Shown: one piece after another, positions 40,230 through 47,200 of the stretch | How the letters are laid out: each line of letters opens with the position of its first letter | Position numbering within the stretch: position 1 is the first letter of the stretch | Virus record (IMG/VR): IMGVR_UViG_3300050821_001314 | Coordinates: 1-49,153 of that record | Length of the DNA: 49,153 nucleotides | Reading direction: 5' to 3' (one strand) | Source: a virus | Position numbers and translations under genes: made by a program | The notes under the pieces: generated by a model | The model's input: only the letters and a program-made list of their open reading frames with translations | Told to the model about the DNA's origin: nothing | The model's database searches: none

Positions 40230-40253
40230 TAGTACCGATTTTCCTTAGTACTA
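40230..40253. promoter_or_regulatory. Inverted repeat upstream of the early promoter
   Basis: Arms TAGTAC and GTACTA are separated by 12 bp, with centres 18 bp apart, ahead of the -35 box (about position -50 to -75). This spacing fits a dimeric activator or repressor site. No matching regulator can be named. Confidence 0.45.
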
Positions 40254-40322
40254 ACGGGGGTGTTACAGGTAGGGGTAAAGCACGCAGGAGCCACCGAGCA
40301 CCGGCAAGGCAGCCCCTGCGCT

Positions 40323-40338
40323 TTCCTTGGGGAAGGAA
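40323..40338 (-). terminator. Possible terminator hairpin after the Ig-like gene
   Basis: Arms TTCCTT and AAGGAA pair around CCCC, right after the stop of the Ig-like gene. No T-run follows. It could reduce read-through from the lysis region into the early promoter. The rest of 40254-40322 holds GC-rich imperfect repeats and no gene. Confidence 0.4.
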
Positions 40339-40339
40339 C

Positions 40340-40768
40340 TTAGGGGGTTATGCTTGCTACAAGGCTTTCTGCTGTGTCGGCTACGACCGTCACAAGGTTC
40401 GTGTCAGACAATCCGTTTCCGGTGTCCGTGGTCGTAATCGTTGCGGTTCCTACGGCTACAGGAGAGATTTTTCCCGAAGCCGGGTCAACTGTTAGCGTAG
40501 CTGGTGTATCGCTGGCATAGTTCATCGGGCCAACCGGAGGCAGTGGACTACCTGTTCCGTTCGGGCCATCGAACTCTTGGAACGTGACTTGCGCTGTCGT
40601 GCTATTCAGGTGAATACTTGCTGGTGCTCCCATATCTAATCCTCCTACTTCGATTTGTGAGATTAACGACTCCGCTCGTTGCGGAAATTTATGCTTCAGG
40701 ATTTTGGTTAACTCGCGGAAGAAGTCCGTCTCCGCTCGGTACAACTCTCGCAGTTCATGGTCGCTCAT
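40340..40768 (-). CDS. Ig-like (Big2-type) protein with internal start
   Basis: A 142-aa protein with AAGGGA upstream. Residues 1-45 are helical (HELRELYRAETDFFRELTKI, LKHKFPQRAESLISQ). Residues 46-142 are an Ig-like beta domain of Big2 type (DTPATLTVDPASGKISPVAV, GTATITTTDTGNGLSD). An in-frame ATG at 40633 begins exactly at this domain and has AGGAGG 7 nt before it, so two products may be made. Such domains bind cell-surface polymers or decorate capsids. It lies at the end of the lysis/lipoprotein operon. Confidence 0.65.
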   Translation of the reverse strand: MSDHELRELYRAETDFFRELTKILKHKFPQRAESLISQIEVGGLDMGAPASIHLNSTTAQVTFQEFDGPNGTGSPLPPVGPMNYASDTPATLTVDPASGKISPVAVGTATITTTDTGNGLSDTNLVTVVADTAESLVASITP

Positions 40769-40787
40769 ACTGTCCCTTTTTGCACGT

Positions 40788-41543
40788 TTATGCCTTCAGT
40801 GCTGCGAGGTCGGCCACCAGCGCATCCCAGTTCATGCCTGTCGGTGACAGGTCGGATGCTTCTTCGATGAGGTCTTTAGTTAGCACGATATACGTCTCAT
40901 CCGTGTATTGCTGGTCAAATCCGTTGTCGCCTTTGACATCGCCCTTGCCCCATGATTCAAAGTTGCGGCCATCTTTACCGTACCCTGATTCCAAAATGAA
41001 GTGTCCGCCTTCGATTGGAGAGTTGGGAACATATGTCCAAGTCTGCCCCGCATTGAACTGGTCTTGCGCCGACTGAGGGCATTGTATCCCTACTCCCACA
41101 CCAAAGAACGTGTACAACCCCTGATTGCGCCGGAGCATGTTCTTGTTATCAAGCTGCGCCCATCCGTCAATCTTGTGGCCGCACAACCCCACAGTCTGCC
41201 AATAATTCAGACCATCCGTTACAGCCATCCCGTTATCGTTTTCCCCAGTAGCTTCGTTCCATCCAGTGATGTCCGAATAGACCTTCTTCCAGTCGTCTGG
41301 GCCTGGAATTACAATCTTCCCAGCGTGGGCAGTGATAAGCATGAGCCAGTGGAACATCCCGGCGACTACACAGTCCCCCACGAGGTCGTTGCCGTACATC
41401 CCGATGGTTTCAGGAGGTATCTTATATTCGTAATATGTCTTCTCAGGAGGCGGTGGAGGCGCAGCGGCGTTCACGTAGCGCGAGAAAAGCATGGTCTTCT
41501 CGTTGAACTTTGGGGCATCCTTGCCGAGCTTAAGCCTAGTCAT
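40788..41543 (-). CDS. Papain-like cysteine protease-type protein
   Basis: A 251-aa protein with GNDLVGDCVVAGMFHWL, in which C58 fits the catalytic Cys after a GxxxGDC loop, and EGGHFILESGYG with H181 as the catalytic His. FESWG near residue 198 corresponds to the papain Asn-Ser-Trp-Gly region, with Glu-Ser here. A five-proline run (AAAPPPPPEK) stands near residue 30. No signal peptide is seen. Possible jobs are cleavage of host or phage proteins, or peptidoglycan peptide cleavage during lysis. The start overlaps the small gene before it. Confidence 0.7.
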   Translation of the reverse strand: MTRLKLGKDAPKFNEKTMLFSRYVNAAAPPPPPEKTYYEYKIPPETIGMYGNDLVGDCVVAGMFHWLMLITAHAGKIVIPGPDDWKKVYSDITGWNEATGENDNGMAVTDGLNYWQTVGLCGHKIDGWAQLDNKNMLRRNQGLYTFFGVGVGIQCPQSAQDQFNAGQTWTYVPNSPIEGGHFILESGYGKDGRNFESWGKGDVKGDNGFDQQYTDETYIVLTKDLIEEASDLSPTGMNWDALVADLAALKA

Positions 41544-41664
41544 AGTCCGCTCCGCTTATTACATCTTCGTAGGTGATTTCGTTGATTGCTCCGCCTTCAT
41601 GCCCTACCTGCCAAGCCATGCGGATAGCTCGCTCGATAAGCGCCTTGATTTCTTCTTCCGTCAT
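41536..41664 (-). CDS. 42-aa small protein
   Basis: An ATG with a GGAAGGGG site. The peptide MTEEEIKALIERAIRMAWQV continues to an acidic end (ITYEDVISGADYD). It overlaps the protease start by 8 nt, so the two are coupled. Possibly a small partner or inhibitor of the protease; this is inference from position. Confidence 0.6.
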   Translation of the reverse strand: MTEEEIKALIERAIRMAWQVGHEGGAINEITYEDVISGADYD

Positions 41665-41674
41665 GCCCCTTCCC

Positions 41675-42274
41675 TTACTTCGTCTGCGGTAGCTTGGCTT
41701 CGGGGTGTCCGCTCGCTATGCACTCTTCGTTGAAGGCGGCAATGAAATCCTTGCGGCTCCGAACAACTGGAACCACGGTGACCGTATCGCGTCCGACTTT
41801 GAAGCTAACAAGAACGGGCGGCGCTGGCATAATCTGCTTCAGGAATCCCTCGATGGTCGAAACGATAATTTGAATCAGCGCAACAGCTATCTTCACAATG
41901 GGGTTGGCAGATTGGCCGATGGCAGTTAGGAACGACTGGATGTTGTTCGTGATGTCGTTGAAGATTAGGATTATCTTCTGCGAGAGAGTCGCCTTGTCCG
42001 CAGCAGGAGCGTTCAGGTAAGCGTCAATAGCAGCGGAGAGGGAAGCGAATCCCGCCTCTACCAGTTGGGCGATGGCATCAATGCCCGGAGCAGCAAGAGG
42101 CGCGACAAGAGCCAAGATGCTCTGGAAGGCTTGGATGCCAACCGGAACCCATTGCTCTATTTCGTGCCAAACATCGGTTGAATTGCAGCCGCCGAGCGTC
42201 ATGCTCGAAATTCCAAGAGCGAATCCAGCCGCTCCACCCGTGAGGCTTCCTACGAATTGTCTGCGAGTTTGCAT
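41675..42274 (-). CDS. Tat-type lipoprotein
   Basis: A 199-aa protein with a twin-arginine signal: TRRQFVGSLTGGAAGFALG, then a lipobox MTLGGC with the acylated Cys at residue 30. The mature part is helical and hydrophobic-amphipathic (VGIQAFQSILALVAPLAAPG, PIVKIAVALIQIIVSTIEGF), with a basic C-terminal end. It should be folded, sent out by Tat and anchored in the host membrane. A phage lipoprotein next to lysis genes could exclude superinfecting phage or aid envelope disruption. Confidence 0.8.
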   Translation of the reverse strand: MQTRRQFVGSLTGGAAGFALGISSMTLGGCNSTDVWHEIEQWVPVGIQAFQSILALVAPLAAPGIDAIAQLVEAGFASLSAAIDAYLNAPAADKATLSQKIILIFNDITNNIQSFLTAIGQSANPIVKIAVALIQIIVSTIEGFLKQIMPAPPVLVSFKVGRDTVTVVPVVRSRKDFIAAFNEECIASGHPEAKLPQTK

Positions 42275-42287
42275 AGTGGCTCCACTA
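42274..42287 (-). promoter_or_regulatory. Inverted repeat covering the lipoprotein ribosome binding site
   Basis: TAGTGG and CCACTA pair around AG, enclosing the GGAG site just before the start codon. As RNA it would hide the ribosome binding site; as DNA it could be an operator at the adjacent -10 box. Confidence 0.45.
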
Positions 42288-42311
42288 TAAACCGCTCTGT
42301 CTTAAAAGCAA
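42284..42311 (-). promoter_or_regulatory. Possible promoter before the lipoprotein gene
   Basis: On the minus strand: TTGCTT (-35), 16-bp spacer, TATAGT (-10). The -10 box overlaps the leader, so a transcript would start almost at the start codon. The -35 box is weak. Confidence 0.35.
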
Positions 42312-42323
42312 GTAAATATCGTG

Positions 42324-42794
42324 CTACTCGATGCCTGATGCGTTCCACACGGCAGTTATTCCGCCGTTCATGTAAATTGTGCGCACTTCATCATCCGGGC
42401 TTACTGGGAACCTTCCGGTGAGTTGGACGTGGGGCGTGTCTTTGTCCTCTCCGTGCCACTCGGCCCCTGATACAAGTCCGAGAGATTCAGCCGCAGATAC
42501 CATTCTTGCCCAGACTGGATTATCGAGGTTCCAATCTGGCTGTCCTGCGGTAACGTCCTCAGGTACCAAATCAACCGCGAGACCGAAATTGTGCCAACTA
42601 AATCCTCCGGCAGCATGCGTAACAACTGCTCCAGGTTGGGTTCGTCCTTGTGCATAGAGCGCGTCCTGTTCGGCCCATGTGCGTAGGCCTTGCGTCACCT
42701 CAAAGTCGAAGTCAAGCATCTCCGCTAGCTGGTGAATCCGGTAGGAAAGCGTCGGATGCACCGCACCAAGCCGACCTTCGCTGATGGCGTTCAC
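42324..42794 (-). CDS. Endolysin, M15-type L-Ala-D-Glu/D-Ala-D-Ala peptidase
   Basis: A 156-aa protein from a GTG at 42794 that overlaps the TGA of the holin candidate; longer frames upstream are shadows. It has the M15_4/VanY pattern: TQGLRTWAEQDALYAQGRT near residue 38, the zinc ligands H68 and D75 in SWHNFGLAVDLVP, a helix with AESLGLVSGAEW, and H122 in PHVQL. The family cuts peptidoglycan peptide bridges, as T5 endolysin does. No signal peptide is present, so it needs a holin. Confidence 0.9.
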   Translation of the reverse strand: MNAISEGRLGAVHPTLSYRIHQLAEMLDFDFEVTQGLRTWAEQDALYAQGRTQPGAVVTHAAGGFSWHNFGLAVDLVPEDVTAGQPDWNLDNPVWARMVSAAESLGLVSGAEWHGEDKDTPHVQLTGRFPVSPDDEVRTIYMNGGITAVWNASGIE

Positions 42795-42958
42795 CGATGA
42801 AATCCAGTAGCCACTCCCGCGAACACGATAGACCAGAAGTACAACGCCACGCCGAGCCATCCGAGATGCGGACGAATCGGAGATGGTGCGTTTGGATACC
42901 AGAACGCTGCGATGGTGCAACAGATTGCCGCTGCGATTACCAATACGAGTCCTAACAT
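42791..42958 (-). CDS. Two-TM holin candidate
   Basis: A 55-aa protein with GGAGGAACATC before its ATG. Two hydrophobic helices (LGLVLVIAAAICCTIAAFW and LGWLGVALYFWSIVFAGVA) are joined by a short loop (YPNAPSPIRPH), and it ends in a basic residue pair. Size, topology and GTGA overlap with the endolysin fit a class II holin. Three other small membrane proteins upstream could also take part. Confidence 0.65.
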   Translation of the reverse strand: MLGLVLVIAAAICCTIAAFWYPNAPSPIRPHLGWLGVALYFWSIVFAGVATGFHR

Positions 42959-43173
42959 GATGTTCCTCCTGTTTTGTCCTTCTCGTGCTGTTGTCCCTCA
43001 GCGAATGACCCTTTCCGTGTAGCTTCTAAAAGCTCAGTGAGGCGAGAGTTGACCGATAAATGCACTTCCTGAATCTTGCTCTTGTTAATGAATCCCACGA
43101 TAAGGCTACAAATAGCCACCATAGTCGGCGGAGCGGCTGCGATGAGCGCGACTTCCACGGTTGGGCTAATCAC
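42952..43173 (-). CDS. Small membrane protein of the lysis cluster
   Basis: A 73-aa protein from a GTG with GGAGG upstream (GTGA overlap). An N-terminal TM helix (VEVALIAAAPPTMVAICSLI) is followed by a charged helix with VHLSVNSRLTELLEATRKG, a pattern common in small phage proteins next to holins. It may be a holin accessory or spanin-like protein. Confidence 0.6.
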   Translation of the reverse strand: MISPTVEVALIAAAPPTMVAICSLIVGFINKSKIQEVHLSVNSRLTELLEATRKGSFAEGQQHEKDKTGGTSC

Positions 43174-43448
43174 TTAGGGCCTCCGTTGGTGCGATTCTCC
43201 AACCATGTCAGGCGCTTCTCAGAATATTCCAGCGCCGCACTGAGCTTGTAACTGAGACTAGAAAGCAATCGTATCTGCTCATCTCGCTGGCGGCAGTCCT
43301 CCAAATGCTCTTTGCGCCAGTCCTCTTGAGTCCGCATGCGGTCGTCCATCCCTTTCCAATCTCCACCGCGATTGAAGAACCATAGCGCAGCAACGCCCAG
43401 CCAGGGCGCTAATGCGATAATCGTTTGCCACGGCGTCGGTGCATCCAA
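43170..43448 (-). CDS. Spanin-like membrane protein
   Basis: A 92-aa protein from a TTG with GGAG 5 nt upstream. A TM helix (WQTIIALAPWLGVAALWFF) is followed by a long coiled coil (RTQEDWRKEHLEDCRQRDEQ, SYKLSAALEYSEKRLTWLEN). This topology resembles an Rz-type inner-membrane spanin, though no partner lipoprotein overlaps it in the usual way. Confidence 0.55.
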   Translation of the reverse strand: MDAPTPWQTIIALAPWLGVAALWFFNRGGDWKGMDDRMRTQEDWRKEHLEDCRQRDEQIRLLSSLSYKLSAALEYSEKRLTWLENRTNGGPK

Positions 43449-43471
43449 GTGTTCTCCAATGGCCCAGGAAC

Positions 43472-43828
43472 CTACGGTTGTTTTGGTGCTACCTCTTTCG
43501 CGTCTGAAACCAAATCCGCCGCTTTATTCGCTAGCTGTCCTGCCTGCTTAGATGCTACCTCCGCCTCATCGAGCTTCGCCTGTAGCGCCTCTGGCTGTGC
43601 GTTTGTGGATGACCACTTTAACAGCACCGGAATCCAGATGGCAGACTCGCGAGAGATAACCGTCACGCCTGCGAGCTTTGCCATATTCCAAATTGCCGCA
43701 GTGTCGTGAAAGTTGAAATTCGCGGGCAGAATCATCCATGCACCCACGTTCACAATCAAGGCGTTCACCGCATTTTTTAGGAACACTATCGCAGCGTTTC
43801 TGAGAGTCCATGTCCATCCGTTAGCCAT
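43472..43828 (-). CDS. Membrane protein of the lysis cluster
   Basis: A 118-aa protein with AAGGAG 4 nt before its ATG. Two hydrophobic segments (AVNALIVNVGAWMILP near residue 25, and AKLAGVTVISRESAIWIPVL near 50-70) are followed by an Ala/Lys/Glu-rich helix. It opens the lysis block and could be an alternative holin or antiholin. Confidence 0.55.
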   Translation of the reverse strand: MANGWTWTLRNAAIVFLKNAVNALIVNVGAWMILPANFNFHDTAAIWNMAKLAGVTVISRESAIWIPVLLKWSSTNAQPEALQAKLDEAEVASKQAGQLANKAADLVSDAKEVAPKQP

Positions 43829-43836
43829 AAGTCTCC

Positions 43837-44256
43837 TTACTGAATAACTGTCGTTACCGATGGTGCAGTAAGCGTCAAGGCCCCGTTCTGCGAGAAACTA
43901 GCGCCTGGTACTGTCGCCGTAGAGGTCGCTTTGCTTGGTATTGTAAGCGCCACGGAGCCAGTCTGAGGGTTTCCGCCGTTCACGCTGATGGAAGTCACGC
44001 CTGCCGCTGCCCCTCCGCACACCACGCCAGGTATATAAGGACTTCCGTTGCAGGAAATAAGCATTCCTACGCTTCCAGTGGTACAGTAGATTGTCACTCC
44101 CGCAGCCGGAGCCGTGCAACTGGCAGGCGTCACGCTCGCCTGAATCGGAAAGTTGATAGCCGCGTTAGACCAAATACCACTGCTGCTCTGCGCCTTTGCT
44201 CCAATCGTGAGGACTAGAACAATAGCTAGCCCTGCGAGAATAAGTCTTGCTCTCAT
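43837..44256 (-). CDS. Small secreted tail-fibre-like protein
   Basis: A 139-aa protein from the ATG at 44256, chosen for AAGGAG and because it starts a clean Sec signal (MRARLILAGLAIVLVLTIGA, cleavage at AKA-Q). An ATG at 44274 overlapping the giant gene's stop would add six residues. The mature part is small beta repeats (GVTSISVNGGNPQTGSVALT) familiar from phage fibres. It is the last member of the four-gene secreted set. Confidence 0.65.
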   Translation of the reverse strand: MRARLILAGLAIVLVLTIGAKAQSSSGIWSNAAINFPIQASVTPASCTAPAAGVTIYCTTGSVGMLISCNGSPYIPGVVCGGAAAGVTSISVNGGNPQTGSVALTIPSKATSTATVPGASFSQNGALTLTAPSVTTVIQ

Positions 44257-44270
44257 TTTCTTCTCCTTGC

Positions 44271-47200
44271 TCATTTTATCGCCACTCCCATAGGCGTTAT
44301 AGGATTATTCGGAAAAACAGTCGTGGGCGACGTACTGACACCAGATAGCGCCGCCGTTACGGGACTTCCCGATGCTCCTGTGAATGCGATGCTCAATGTT
44401 GATGTCAGTGTGCCAATGTCGGTAATGGCTGGAGAGAAGTTCACTGTTACGAGGCAAGTATTTCCTGCGGTCACAGGTGCCGTGCATCCGTTCGATTGAA
44501 TGTTGAAGTCCACCGCGTTGCTCAATGACACTGTACCCGGCGTGACCGTTCCGGCTGTGCCGTTGGTGAAGATAAAAGTCTGCGGACTGTCGCTGCTATT
44601 TCCGCTGCCTGCTACGGTTGAATTGAAAGCATAAGTGGACGGTGCAAGTGTCACGGTTGCACCCAGTCCGGTTCCTGCGAGTGGTGCCGAGACCGAGCCT
44701 CCACTGCTAGTCGTCAGCGGATGCGGATAGGTGTAGGGTTGGTAGATAGAAACCCACGCCCCAGACTGGCATTGATACAGAGTCCCTTGCGAGCCGACGT
44801 TTGTGGCAAAATAGCTGACAGACAGAGAGCAACTTATTGGCCGATTAGCCCCAATTCCCCAACCCGTTCCGCTTGTGCCGTTAAACGGCGAAGTGGGACT
44901 AGTATTTGCCGTCTGTGAAGTTGCACTTTCCTGATACCAGTCTCGATTCGCAATCAAGCTCAGAGTCTGCGAACCCATCAACCCAAAATTGATAATAGAG
45001 CCGGGAGAAAGTGTGTCGTTCCACTCGTAGGATGGGTCCAAAACTTCATTCACCCAGCCTGTGGGCGGTGTGGCTCCAGAAAGCAGTGTGCTGAGGATTC
45101 GCGATGGCTGGTCGATACAGACAGATGACTTGAGAATCTGGTAAGTATCTCCAACATTAAACACGGGCCAGCTATTGTAGGAATCCTGGGAGTACAGAGT
45201 TGAGCTAACGGAATTGGATGTGCTGCTGCTAATTTCCCAACCGTAGGTATTTCCTAGCGTAAGGTTAACGATGCTGTAAGCAGAACCGTTACCCGGTGCC
45301 CATTGATTGGTCGTCCAGCTTTGGGAAGTGTCGGTGACAACCAAAGTGTGCGCCCCGCCAGAGCCGGATGTGGCCGTGATTGTTCCAGTGGCATAGACCA
45401 CTCCATCGTTGTTATCCCACGGACCCGCTCCGTTGCAGGTGTCCCAGCCGCCGAGATTGGCCCAGCGCCTAAACTCCGCGAGTTGCAGGAAGCCGTTGAA
45501 AAAAGAGCCGGAGCCGGTGGTATAGGTGTTACCGAACTCGTACACAACACCGCTGCGCGCTTGGAATCCATTGGAGCATCCCGCTGTCGTGTTGCAGGTA
45601 AACTGGTTTCCGTAAATCTCTATCTGCCTGCCGCCGCGTGACCTGCCGCCGCTTTCCGTCCCGTGGACGGTTCCACCTGCGCTAATGAGCGTGTTGTGGC
45701 GAAGTACCATGCGGCAAGCGCCGACGTGCTGCGCTCCGAAGGCGCTGTGGTCGCAATCCACAATCAAGGCTGGCTGAGGGGCGCTGCCTCCGGCTGTAAT
45801 TGTATTGTCCTCAAAGTAGAATGCGTTGTTGGTCCCGAGAGAATCGGGCTGCGTCCAGGAATTATCTCCGTACTGGCCCACTCCCAAATACGAAGCGTGG
45901 CTGACGTTACCGAAGATACCGCCGCCCGATGGGTAGGTGACCGTGTTGTGGTCTGCTACGCCAAATACATCAGCGACATCCATTTGCCAACCGGAACCAG
46001 AGTTCCAAGTAGACCCAGTAGAACCCGTGAACACCATGTGGTCTAAGCGGAAATTAGGACAGCCACTCGAATTGCAGGTTCCCAAGACAGACACCATATC
46101 GTCTAGGTAGTTGGCCGGATTGGTGCTCAAAGGTTGAATGGTCGCGCCCGATATGCGGAAAGTCTTTCCCACTGGAATCTGGATTTGGAACATCGACCCG
46201 GAACTGTGAATAACCGCGTCGTTAAGAGTTGTAGTGCCTCCGTTGCCAAAGATGACATACGTAGTGAAGGTCGGGTTATAAATGAGTGGAGAAGTCCAAG
46301 TGCAAGTTCCAGAAGGCACTAGAACCGTCGTGTTGTCGGCTGAGACAGAGGTAAGCGCAGTTGCAAGTGTCGGTTCATTGCAGTCCGCAAGAGGTCCAAT
46401 GGTCGGGCCTCCGCCCCCTCCGTAGCTCACTTTCAAATTGGCTGTCCGCGCACCAACGATAGCAGGAGTAAATGTCGTATTTATCTGGCAGATAGAGTTG
46501 TTCGCTAGACTGCTACCACAAGTCGTGCTAGGTGAGGTGAAATCGCCTGGGTCTGCCCCGGTAAATGAAGTGCTCAAGCTGGTTGCCGCGGCTCCGCTAG
46601 TATTCGATAAAGTTTCGGGTTCAGGGCTATCCGAGCTAGGGAGTCCTACGGTCTGCGATTGAAAAGTGCAAGTCCCGTTTGCCGTTGCTGGCAATGAAAG
46701 AACGCAAGGATTCGGAGGAATTATAATCACGCTGCCTGCCGCCAAGCCGAATCCAGAAAGAGTGGAACTAAGCGACCCGCCCGTGTAGGTCGCGACGACC
46801 GTGCCAGTCCGCGAGCCTGTTGCGGTTGCCGTGAAAATCACACTGATGGTGCAACTAGCCCCCGCGGTTAGGGATACACCGCAAGTATTGGTCTGCGAGA
46901 AATCTCCCATAGTTGAAATAACCAGCGATGCGAGATTACTAGAACCAGCCGTCAGCGTGAAAGTTCGGGGACTGTCTCCGCTAGATGTTCCTACTGCCGC
47001 GGAATAGAATGCTTGGGATGTAGGTACTAGCGATGCCGCGGAAGTTCCATAGGCTGCCAGATAAAACTGGTAGGTAACATTAGGCTGTGTGTTGAATGTA
47101 TAGACGCAAGTCACTGTACAGCCCGTACCTGGCACGACTGAATTGTACCCAGGGCAAGGTACGTTCCCGTTTCCGCAGTCTGGCAACGGAACCGCCGCAA

